From positions 6,344,565 to 6,408,564 of the forward strand of contig JAKZAN010000001.1 of NCBI GenBank assembly GCA_023053545.1: 64,000 bases of DNA. The letters are read 5' to 3'. The position numbers were made by a program, and so were the translations under genes. The notes beneath the pieces are model-generated. The model made no database searches. It was not told the origin of the DNA and saw only the letters and a list, made by a program, of their open reading frames with translations. Shown piece after piece: positions 1-15,145 of this stretch. Every line of letters begins with the position of its first letter. Position 1 is the first letter of the stretch. Origin of the DNA: Lepidurus packardi. Taxonomy: Eukaryota > Arthropoda > Branchiopoda > Notostraca > Triopsidae.

Positions 1-1472
1 GTGGTGTACCATAGAATGTGGTGTATCTTTGTTGACACAGGTTTCAGTCATACATGTTTGGTTACATAGAAACTTCTTGAAGGTATGTATAGAGGGCGGC
101 AAAGAAAGAGTGAAAGGAAAATGCGAATCGTAAAACGTGAAACGTGAGATATTTCAAAAGTTTAAAACCTTATTTGAATACATTAAATATTTCAGTTATT
201 AAATACCACAATAGGACTCTTGAGATTTATATTGGATTTAAGAATGTATGCAAATTAATTCACACCATATCCACATTCAAAGCGACCCTGGTACGAAGTG
301 CAACATGAATTTACCCAATGGTTTCCTAATATTTCGAAATTCGGTACAAGGTAGACTACGTCGTGATAGCTGGGTTTTTTTCGTTTATTTTATGTTTAAA
401 TTAACAGACAGAAATACGAAAATACGAAATGGGCGTCTCTCATGGGCTTTAGAACATGGCTTTCGCATTTTGTTATTTCGGTAATCAGCATTGTGTGTTT
501 CGCATCTTAAGTGCTACCCGCACAAACAACACGTCATGTAGAGTACCACGTACAGCGAGTTTGACAGAAAATTTTCTAATTTGTCTTATCCTGCTTTTGC
601 CACATTTCTTGTGAACCAAAGTGGGTTGAAGTTAAAGGTGCGTTTAGTTAAGTTCATGAACTTCACGGTTAAGGTTCAAGCCTTTCTGAAAGAATTTGAG
701 ATTTCCGTGGTCTCTGAAAAAATACAAAGGGGTAAGATAACTTTTTTGAACTTTTTGTATTCTGAAACTAATCCAAATACGTAAGGAAATTTTATTTCGA
801 AACCTCCCAAGACATGTTGAAACTGTAGGTGGTAAGTTGGTCCCACATTGTCATTTACAGTATGATTATGTAGGGCCTAGGGTATTTTTCGGCATCATGC
901 GGGGGTATTCTGGACATGAAGCTATTGGTACCTCCGCGACGACTGCTGGCGCTGCAGTTCCCTCCAAAGTGCAACATGAAGCTATTGAGTTGCACTCTGG
1001 ACGGGAATTGGTACCTCCGCGTCGGTTGGGTAGCGCTGTTGTTCCCATCCAAAAGTGCAATGAAAAAATGTTCGCGTGAGTGCGTTATACTGGTAACCAT
1101 TTTTGGAGGGGAACAGCATCGCTATAAAGTGACGCGGAGGTTACGGGGTACCAGTAGTAACTCGGGTTTTCTGGCAAGTGCTTTTGAATCGTATTTCGTA
1201 TATTGTTAGTTCCATTTGTAAGAATTCGCAAGTCTGATATAAACAAAACAATGGACGAAATTGCATACTGTAATAAGAAAGGCCTTTATTTTTTTGCCTG
1301 TAAAAGTGAAGCAAAGAGGTAGAATCATTAGCCAAAAACAATGCAAAGAAAGAGGGACTTTTAAACAAGGTGTTGGGCACAAAGCGCGTTATAAATAACA
1401 CTAAACTACAGGGGAAAAAATGAACACCGAATCCTGGTAATTGGGATTCCAAGTCATGTTTTTAACGGATAC
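1..1472. other. Left-edge non-coding stretch
   Basis: I see no convincing gene. It holds an imperfect direct duplication (912-1063, listed separately) and, at 1285-1290, an AATAAA signal in minus orientation that suits the MARVEL gene ending at 1473. Short ORFs here overlap each other on both strands and have no splice context. Confidence 0.5.
912..1063. repeat. Imperfect tandem duplication, about 60-bp units
   Basis: Two related units start near 912 and 1001. Both contain TTGGTACCTCCGCG, then a diverged GC-rich middle, then GTTCCC..CCAAA(A)GTGCAA. The offset is about 89 bp. Divergence is substantial, so this is an old duplication. A further GTGCAACATGAA match lies near 299. Confidence 0.6.
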
Positions 1473-2736
1473 TCAGCCTCGGTAACTGCGGATAGCTAGG
1501 AACGAGCTAATGAAGTACAGCACCGTGTTGACCAGACCCATACACTGCAAAAACATTAAGTTGATCATGAGTATCACAATGAAAATCGTCATCAAGCTAT
1601 AATCAGAGAAACTAGTGGTAACGGCCTGGTAGTCCGATGCATGCGTGCGCTCGCTACTCACCCCCGCGAACATTTTATCCCCATAACCGTATTCATGTTC
1701 TTGATAGCCAAGATTTCTGCTCGCAATCTCTCTTAGTAACAGAACAGAGGCGCAGAAGTACATGACAGTTGACGGGATAGAAAACACGGACACCTACAAG
1801 TTGGTGAGGTTTTGTGGTACGGAGGAATTGCACGTCAAAGGATGGGTTAGTTCCAAAATGTGGGCGCGGATGGTTTTAAAGGGCGTGGTGTTTTATCCAG
1901 ATTAAGGGTTTTTGTGTCGGGTAGTAATAGGAAAGGGTTCAACAAAAGAAACAAAGAAAAACGCAAGGAATTAGCGTGATGTAATCCACTCACCGCGGCT
2001 GCGAGGACGGCGTCGTAATAATGCAGGTAGTATTTGCTGGTGTGCTTGGTCAGGACGACCAAAAGGCAAATAGAAGCAGCCAAGTAGAGTAGAGAAGCCA
2101 CTCCGTGGTAAATGACTTCCTACATAAACCGACCAAAGGCAAAGTCATTTGGTAACCATTGGCTTTTTTTTGTGAAGGAGAATTGAGCAAAGGAACGGAA
2201 AGGCGGGAAGTTCTACTTCTAAGGAGCTAAAAATATACTTACGAAAGTAGTTTTAGAGATGATCGTAGCCGTCGAAATGGAGACCAAGCAGGAAACGAGC
2301 AGGCACGCCGTAGTAATCAGACAAGTGGAGGACACGATGAGAAAAAACAGCTCGGGGATGAAAAGTACAGACTGATACGAACTGTTGCTCTGGTAATATT
2401 GAATATAGTGACCGATCAAACCCACGACTACCGCGCCAACAATCTGCCGTGTTTAAAAGATGAGGTAGAATTAGTTATATTTGCTAATAGCTTTTTTGGT
2501 AATGAGTTTTCCATTCTTAATTGTATAGTTATAGTGAGCCGAGCAGGGTGCATCTTCCTCTTGACCTTTCAAAGCGTTCAGACTAACTTGTAAACAAACT
2601 AGCAGCTACCAAAACTTACCAATTGGGTCAATTTGAGTAATCCGGGAAAGGTTTGCAGGTATCCCGTATTGAGCAGGATAGCAGAGGTAGTGTGCACAGT
2701 CGTTGTAGTTCTCGTTACTGTCACGGCGTGGGACAT
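1473..2736 (-). CDS. MARVEL/CMTM-type four-pass membrane protein 1, alternative TM3 exons
   Basis: Exons (minus) 2736-2620, 2443-2243, 2119-1994, 1793-1662 and 1544-1473; every junction is phase 0. The protein starts MSHAVTVTRTTTT, a short cytosolic tail. GLLKLTQL marks the start of TM1, which continues as IVGAVVVGLIG. TM2 is ELFFLIVSSTCLITTACLL and TM4 is MGLVNTVLYFISSFLAI in the last exon. Exons 3 and 4 (42 and 44 residues) each encode a TM3 plus loop and resemble each other. The two paralogues in this window have only one such exon, so I infer mutually exclusive use, giving 171 or 173 aa with four TMs. Use of both would give five TMs and 215 aa. AATAAA lies at 1285-1290. MARVEL proteins act in membrane apposition and vesicle trafficking; the specific role is unknown. 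Confidence 0.7.
1662..1793 (-). other. Alternative TM3 exon B of MARVEL gene 1
   Basis: A 132-bp phase 0-0 exon with a TAG acceptor and a GTGAGT donor, encoding VSVFSIPSTVMYFCASVLLL and a loop ending KMFAG. Its length equals that of the single TM3 exons of the other two MARVEL genes in this window (132 bp each). The 117-bp intron after it has no in-frame stop. Confidence 0.65.
1994..2119 (-). other. Alternative TM3 exon A of MARVEL gene 1
   Basis: A 126-bp phase 0-0 exon with a TAG acceptor and a GTGAGT donor. It encodes EVIYHGVASLLYLAASICL and a loop ending in AVLAAA. It aligns without gaps over its first 14 residues with the exon at 1662-1793 and corresponds to the single TM3 exon of the neighbouring paralogue (4474-4605). 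Confidence 0.65.
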
Positions 2737-4317
2737 GATCTGTAGAGGAAACAGAAGTTGTTTATAGACAAGTTGGGGATTTCTTAAAATTGTAATCTTT
2801 GCGGAAGTAGCTACGGGCTGCAAAGAAAACCTCAAAACCTGTCGGTATAAGCATTCGTTTATATTGTATGCTGCCTTTGCTTTGGTTGACCAGTTGTCGA
2901 CTCAAGAGTTGGGAATGTTTTGTTATCAAACTCCTTTCCCCCAGTTCTGTAGTATTAAGATTAAGGCAATCTATCCAGGGCTAGACTTCCATTTGGAAGT
3001 GAATCATCCAGACAGCTACATGGCTGGACCGCAATACAGTCCAGCTTAAATGAATAACCTACGCCCTTTGGTTTTTTTTCGCTTAAGCCCACGCCCAAAC
3101 GCTTTACACAGCAGCCTCGTTTGTAGCTCTTATGAGATGGCCCAGCGTTTCATATGTTTCTTAATATATTTAACTTACTTGGCAGATGGTTCAATCCTTT
3201 CTCCTTAAGTTGGCACAAGAAAACAAGCAGGCCCTTTCTCTTTCTGGATCTCTGGTCGACTAGCACGATTCGTGTGGATCCCAACGTTACAACTTGCAGC
3301 GCGGCACACGGGAGAATGAATTTTCGTTATGCAAATGAGCTGGAGGAGAAATCGGCGTCTTTTCCCGTCTCTTTTCGCAGGATTATAACTAAATTTCGGT
3401 TGCAAATGTAGTCTCGCGAGGAGCTTTATGAGTAAGACTAGAAATAATTCGCAGTCGCGAAAGCAGCTGGAAAGGCACGCCTCTGTTGGACTCTACGACG
3501 CACAGATACTGTCGAAATGGGTGCCGTAAGGTTAGCGTCGAAGAGTCTTTCTTTCACGCACCACACAACCCCACATCCACATGCCCTGACTGTCGTTGGG
3601 AGCCGAGCCAAAAAAAGCGTACAAATAAACAGCTTCGGAATGTGACTGCACCCCAAAAAGAGGGGTTCCGTAAATGCTTAAAATAGTTTGTGGAACCAAG
3701 TCAAGGGCATGTAAAACTTCGGGCGGTACTTGCTTCAAATTTAGGCCTCGTTGTATTGATTTCTTTCCGCTCCGTCTCCACGGAGCGAGTAATTTACTCA
3801 CTCGAAGGGATGCAATGATGACGTCATCCACACTCGTCAACAGGAAACTAAGCCAAGAAGGATGCTGACGTTGTTTGCGATGGCTTTCGGCCTTTAAGTG
3901 ATTGGCATTGCCCGGATTTTGATGTCACAACAAGGGGGAATGAGGATTTGGAGAATGTATGTGCATATTTAATAAATATCTAAGTGGACGTATTCAAAAC
4001 GCTTTAACTTTGAAACCAGCATAGCAGCCGGTTTGGCTTGTGTGCCGTCGCCAGATAGGCATCTATTCCAAAAAGTGGGTCACTGGCACCGTTTCACTTT
4101 TGAAAGTAGGACCAAAAGAAACGCGCCGAGAGAAGAAGTAAAGAAAACCAGAATATTAAAAACGTAAATATATTTTTTTTATTGCGAACTGGGAATTCAT
4201 TTTTTTATATCCTGGTGAATTTATTAGTATGTTAGTTTTTTAAAACGAAAATTTTGGAAATTAAATCGCATTTGCTTATAAAAAAAATGCCCAGCGTTTT
4301 TGTGGCAAAAGATCGGG
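2737..4317. other. Spacer between the tandem MARVEL genes
   Basis: About 1.6 kb without a convincing exon. Overlapping 60-100 codon ORFs at 3154-3870 occur on both strands with no start or splice support. An AATAAA in minus orientation at 4220-4225 suits the gene ending at 4318. Confidence 0.5.
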
Positions 4318-5264
4318 TTACTGGCTGGCATGTCGTTCACGGTGTAGCAGGAACGCTGCACTCCCATACACGATTGTGTTAAAGAGCCCGAAGCACTGGG
4401 GAGGAAAGAATCAAAGAGGGAATTTTAATAGTCAGGAAGGCATTTTAAAAATAAAGTTTTAAGTTTTACGTACCCCGGCAGCGATATTGGAATTTCTGTA
4501 GATGTCGTGTAAGGGAAAGCCGAAGGAATACTGTGACCAAACCGCTAATTGGGTTATGAACGCAGTAGTGTAGAGTACCGTCACTCCAGCGTTATACCAA
4601 AACTCCTATGATATGTAGATGGTATATGAGTCCATATGAGGACTTGTATTTTACTGTTTACCATTGACAGCCACGGGAGGGCCACAGGCGTTTGAATGCT
4701 GCTTTGTAAAGACAACAGGTGGATGAAGATCCAGAGAATGGTTATGATGAAAGACGTCACTACGACGAATAAAAACCATGATGTGCCAGGCAGTGTAGCT
4801 GGGGATGCACACGCCATGCAAATGATGGCTAAAAACTGGCAAAAAGTACGAATTTCAATGTGAAATGGTGAAGCGCAATGTTATGTCGAAACGAATCCTG
4901 CTCATAATGCAAGATTCTGAAGCGTGTGACGTTTATAGATCATGTTACCACTAGAAAAAGTGGCTAGCATGGGAAATTGTAGACTAAAATATAGAATAAA
5001 TCACGTTTGACTTACAACTTCGAACAGCTTGAGAATACCTGGCCAGGTATGGAAATAGCTCGGATTGAGGGTTACCACAACTGGGGCCGAATCTAGATTT
5101 GTGGTTGGCTGCACTGTATAGTTTGCTGCAGGAACATTCTGGTATTCTGGAACTTCCGGTACGTTTTTGATAATAACTGTATTAGGTCTAAGGTTGCCAT
5201 TGCTGTTCATGGACGGAATCTGATGTCTCACGGTAATAGTTGGAGGGTCAGTTTCTGACATCAT
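4318..5264 (-). CDS. MARVEL/CMTM-type four-pass membrane protein 2
   Basis: Exons (minus) 5264-5016, 4835-4662, 4605-4474 and 4395-4318, all phase 0, total 210 aa. The start is the first of two ATGs (MMSETD). A proline- and asparagine-rich cytosolic tail of about 65 residues leads to NPSYFHTWPGILKLFEV, the MARVEL entry motif. TM1 continues FLAIICMACAS. TM2 is WFLFVVVTSFIITILWIFI, TM3 is AGVTVLYTTAFITQLAVW and TM4 is CFGLFNTIVYGSAAFLL. It ends HRERHASQ. The exon grid matches the neighbour at 1.5-2.7 kb, so the two look like tandem duplicates. Function is inferred only as a membrane-trafficking or junction-type MARVEL protein. Confidence 0.75.
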
Positions 5265-5734
5265 GTTGACAGGCACTTAACCTTCGTGTACTCAAATAAA
5301 TAAAATTGCAGTCCAACTTGAGACGAACGATTATAAGGACACTTGTTTCTATGAATGCGTAAGAAATGGCACTAAAACTTGCAACTTTCTCTTCGGGATA
5401 CTGAGCTGAGCTAAGCGTAAACACCAGTCTCCGCCTCGGCCTTAGAAGGTATTGTGGATAGTAGATGCTCTCTCCCTTGCTTTCTCAGTAGGAAAGCACC
5501 ACGAACGAGGTACCGTGCTCCCGAAACACTGCGTGCATTATAACTACGTTTCTTGGTAGGATAGTCTTCGCAAGGTAACCTGTTGGGTTTGGTTTCTCAA
5601 GCTAACTCCTTCTTAGTTCGTAATCGAAACAACTCCCATTTTCGTCATTTCTACTTCAGGGAAAACCGCCCGTAATGAAACGAAACAAAGATTCAAGGTT
5701 ATTCAGTGTAGCAGTTGATTTATTTCAGAGATAA

Positions 5735-6303
5735 TTAAACATAGCCGTCTATTCTGTCTTGTAATTTGAGCTGGTAACCAATTAGATAATGATTAATTTC
5801 AACGCGAATTTTTTCTGTGGTTATGAGATCACCTTTAATCCTAGACCACATATAGTTGGGGTTTTCGTCGTCTATGTGGGCTAACAATGGCGTAACCTTT
5901 TCAATTAGGGAATCCATTTGTTTTTTTTTAGCTTGTTTACGAAGTAGACTGGGTACGCTTGTTGATGAATTTACGCACATAGCATCGCACACGGCGGCAC
6001 AAGTGATAGCGCAGCAAAATCCAAGAATAACTGAAAATTTGGTAAGTCTTTCAGTAAGTGGTAATTCACTTATTAGCTTGTATACTAACTGCCGCAGATG
6101 CCACCAGATGATCCCACTCCTCCTACTGAGGTATTGGATTGAGTCAGGGGCTTGGCTTTTAGCTCGGTTTTCTCCGAGTAGAGGATCAAAAACTGCGTTA
6201 CTACCTCCGCAGAAGGCTCTTTATTAACAGGTTGCTAAAGAGAGAGTACCTTAGGTAAAAATATGTGTGCGTATTGGCTTACCTGATTTTGAATGATAGA
6301 CAT
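5735..6303 (-). CDS. Small single-pass membrane protein, unknown
   Basis: Proposed exons (minus) 6303-6283, 6234-6090 and 6030-5735. ATG gives MSIIQNQ, spliced at CAG|GTAAGC. The second exon is hydrophilic with a GSSGG segment and ends at a GTTAGT donor that I find only moderately convincing. The third begins with a hydrophobic, cysteine-rich segment (ILGFCCAITCAAVCDAMC), then a basic stretch (RKQAKKK) and a charged helix-like tail ending RIDGYV. The AATAAA at 5719-5724 comes just after the stop. I do not recognise the family. The cluster of four cysteines inside or beside the membrane segment is its most distinctive trait. Confidence 0.45.
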
Positions 6304-6891
6304 TTATACGTCAATAAGACCGTGCAACTATAACGTCAGTTCCGTTAGGTTTCAAGTAGGAATTGTTCACGGTCGCCTGTCGTAAGCTTTATCTTATCCT
6401 TGGGTGTAATCTAAATTGGTTGTTAGTTCCAGCCTGTAATATTGTGATGAAAAAAGATATCCGTGATCTTTTTAATTCTTTATTTTCTATCTTTGTAGTC
6501 TGGCGCAGTATTGGGAACTTCAAGGAAGTACCTCCCGTAACAACATCCGTAGGAATTGAAACATACAGGTTTATGATAAGGACATATAGATCAACGATCC
6601 TAATTGAAGGGAAGTTTAAACTTTATTCTTGCATTTCGTAGTGCACCTCGGATTTCAAGTAGTACCGATACGATACCACACTGGCCCTGTGACTTGCTAT
6701 GTTTTTAGTTATTGCTAAGGACGCTTGCGGGGAAGGGAAGGACGCTTGAACACGGTGCCCACGTGACAAGTGGCCAGAGCCTTAGGTGAGGCTTTTGTGA
6801 AGTGGAATCGACACATGCGATAGCACTTGTTTCTGCCACACAGTGCTAATAGCTAGCCTGGTCACTACATTTCGTGTGCTTCCTTGTAAAT

Positions 6892-8776
<1,885 letters not shown>

Positions 8777-11471
8777 AATTTGATTAGACAAGCTTAGCTT
8801 TTCTGTGGTGTCCCTGCCTTCTTTTGGAAGCGTGCTTTTACATTTTTTCACAAAACTTCGGACCATTTATGTCACTTTGACTTTTATAATGAAGCGAACG
8901 TAATCATTTAAGTGTTCAGAATTGCCCTGACATCCGGGGCGAGCGTCTCTTGTCGCTAGTAGAAGTAGTAGCTTTTTTAAATTAGCTGTTTGAAGGGGTT
9001 CGTAACTCAGTTCCAGGTTTACGAAGGTTAGGAAAAATTGACAAGTAACCATGACATATTGCAGATTTACAAGGCTTATAATGGGTTACAAGTTTTACGG
9101 TGCATTACAAGGTTACAAGTTCGGGTTGTAAAACTAGTACCCCGATTCCGAAGTTACAAGGCCGTTTACAAAATTTTTTCGTCGATTACGAAGTTATATT
9201 TATACACTTGTTAAAAAGAAATTTAATTTATTTTTATAGAAAAACATTTTTTTTTTATAAAATCAAGTATCGAACCTCTTCTTAGAAACAAGAATTGAAA
9301 AGAAATTCTGTAAAGCAGAATTCAGTAATTAATTTCTAACGGTATTGGATTTGGTAGGGTTGCTTTAAGTTCCCCGGTTTGCTCACGGTGTTTTTGCGAT
9401 AGATGTTTCGAAACAGATCCAATATTCCAGTATCGGCCGTTGCTCTTACTGCAACGTTATAGAGGTTATTATGGTTTCAAAGCTAAAATCTCTAACTATT
9501 AATTATGAAGTTACAAAGATAAATATCTCGGATTAATTAGGATGTACGAGTTTACAAGCAAGTTGCGAACCTCTTGAGCTTTTCATTGTAGGAGAGTTAG
9601 ACTTGTAAGGTTTTATAAATACCAAAGTTAAATACGAAGTATCTTTAATTTATCTTCTTTTCCAAATGGCACATGACACAAGTGTTTATATTTCTGTATA
9701 TAACGCCTTAATTTATATTTGGTTGAAAAGTTATAGGATCCAAGTTGCGTGCGAACTTTTGATTCACGATGACAGGCGTTTGTGCAAGAAGCTTTAGTTC
9801 TTGGATACGAGGTGGCAGCTTGGTTCAGTTGTGTCGAAAACTTTGCCCCTTTCTACATGTGTTATGCTGCGATTTGATATAGTGGAGGTCACTGTTTGTC
9901 ACCAAGATTATCTCAGATTCCCCAGCTGTTATCCACCACTTGTGGGCCCAACCTTATTTGCTTTTCATTAGAGGCATTAATACTGGGAAGATATCCGATT
10001 CCGTGGAATAAGTTTTATTCTTCTGCGCAAATTCTGACTTCGCATGACGTCATACAAAGATATCCGGTAGTAATGTACACTTGCAATTCGGCAAATATAA
10101 CATTGTAGACTCTTTTTCATTCTTGGAAATGAGACGGGGACGGTGAAAAGGCCCTGGCGCCCAAGTTAACCAGTAAGCTTTCACCCATGATTAAAGGAGG
10201 ATGTTTTGGAAATTGGCAGTGGACCCATGTTGAAGGTGCCAGGGCAATTGTTCTGCCGGCACAAGACTTGGTTAGTCAGGTCTAATAAGAACAGTACGGA
10301 CATTACGGGGTTCGTCGAAATAAAAGTCAAGTTGACAGGCAGCCCACTAGTTTGCAGCCTTGGTTGGGCTCTATTTTCCCTTCGCTTTGCTGCCAGGCCT
10401 ATGCTTACGCTCATCTCTAACAAACTTGAAGCAACACACCAGGTTAGCCGCTGGAATGTGTTTCCTAATTGACTACTAGCATTCCCCAATTCGAGCACCA
10501 AGTCTGGCACCGCAAACTTTACACCCACTCGGAAAGCTTATCCAACTTTTTTTCCAATTCTGTACCTGGGTTCGGTCTTGTCAGAGGTAGACGGTGTAGC
10601 TAGGTAGGAGGTCGGGAAACCGACAGGTATTTTTGTGGCACCTTGGTTTTGAGGAAATACAATGGGCGTAGAGTAGAGAGGGTTAATCAAAGGGGTTCTC
10701 TTTTTTAGGCCAGGCCGCGGTGCCAGGAAATGGGAAATAAGTCTGAATTTGGTGGACCTTTTTTGGGGGCGGAATAACCCCAGGAAGCTACAAGTTTGAA
10801 TTTGAGGAGCCACTCTGGAAAAAGAAACAATGTGTCCGTTTTATCGTGCTGTAATGTTAGAAGGCAGCAGGCTGCCAACAGCTGGAGTCATTAAATAAGG
10901 CAAAAGGAGGGGAGAGAAGATGCTGTAGCTAATGAGGACATCTCATCAAGGCATGGCGGTGGCTCTTTCATCTCGCTTGATGCAAGCGTTATTTTTGTTT
11001 AAGCGAAAGCAGGTTTTTGCATCATAAACGCTTCTAGTCAACCCGTATGCATGTGTAGTGTATCCGTTTCGAGCAGACTAGAGTATACTCCCTTATTTTG
11101 TTTTATTTTTTGCCCTTTTGTAAGTAACAGCCTTTATTTTAACGTCTATGTGAACAACGGTTCAAACACGATCCAGGCCACGGCAGAATGAAACGTACAT
11201 GCAAAAAGTCCCAAGTGCTTGTTACACTTGTCCTGTTCCAGACATGCTGACGGGATCGCAAAAGTGGTGTTTTTGTGTCGAAAGGTATTACTGTCCACTC
11301 TACGCCTGCCAAAATCCATGTTTGAAGTCATAAAGTGTTATCTTTGGAATGAGCGATTTAGATTAGCGGGGCTTTATCGTCCCGCTCTGGGGAAAGGTAA
11401 GGTGAATAAGCGAACAGATAAAAACGCAACAACAGTTCTATAAGGGCCATATTATCCGTGTTATCCCTTTT
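8777..11471. other. Gene-poor spacer downstream of SQOR
   Basis: No gene supported. It includes a run of TTACAAG-type motifs (9060-9200). ORFs at 10181-10813 overlap on both strands, lack splice or family signals, and are treated as chance. Confidence 0.5.
9060..9200. repeat. Degenerate TTACAAG short repeats
   Basis: TTACAAG or GTTACAAG recurs at least five times in about 100 bp (for example near 9067, 9086, 9105, 9112 and 9153), with reverse-complement-like TTGTAA and related ATTACGAAGTTA words alongside. It looks like a decayed minisatellite. Confidence 0.5.
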
Positions 11472-11780
11472 GCTTTGGAGCTAGAAGCCTTTTCCAGCGA
11501 CGGTTCAATTGTGCTGTGCCACGATTGTGCAAGGAACAAGCTGTTCCAGCGTTTTTGTGCGTGCTTTTTGTGCCGCGCAATCTTGTTCCAGCGACTGTGC
11601 CTTGGACTGTGCGTCCAGTTGTTCCAGCTGTTCCAGCGCTTTTGCTGGCACACAACAACAAATGTCTGAGAAACGCAAATATTGTGCCGCACAGTTCTGT
11701 TCCAGCGACGAACATGTAAACAATTGTGACGGCACAACGCACAATTGAACCGTCGCTGGAAAAGGCTTTAGGTTTGAAGC
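11472..11780. mobile_element. MITE-like element with about 49-bp terminal inverted repeats
   Basis: The left arm 11472-11520 matches the reverse complement of 11731-11780. The core (11487-11515 against its partner) is identical and includes CCTTTTCCAGCGACGGTTC. The roughly 210-bp interior is packed with TTCCAGCG and GTGCC words in both orientations. It has no transposase ORF; the ORFs over it are low-complexity by-products. I could not identify a clear target-site duplication, so the superfamily is open. Confidence 0.75.

Positions 11781-15145
<3,365 letters not shown>

Noticed and set aside
3438-3868. Overlapping ORFs of 64-102 codons on both strands
   Set aside because: Mutually overlapping, random-looking composition, no flanking exon signals.
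10181-10813. ORFs of 88-115 codons
   Set aside because: Overlap on both strands, no family resemblance and no splice context.
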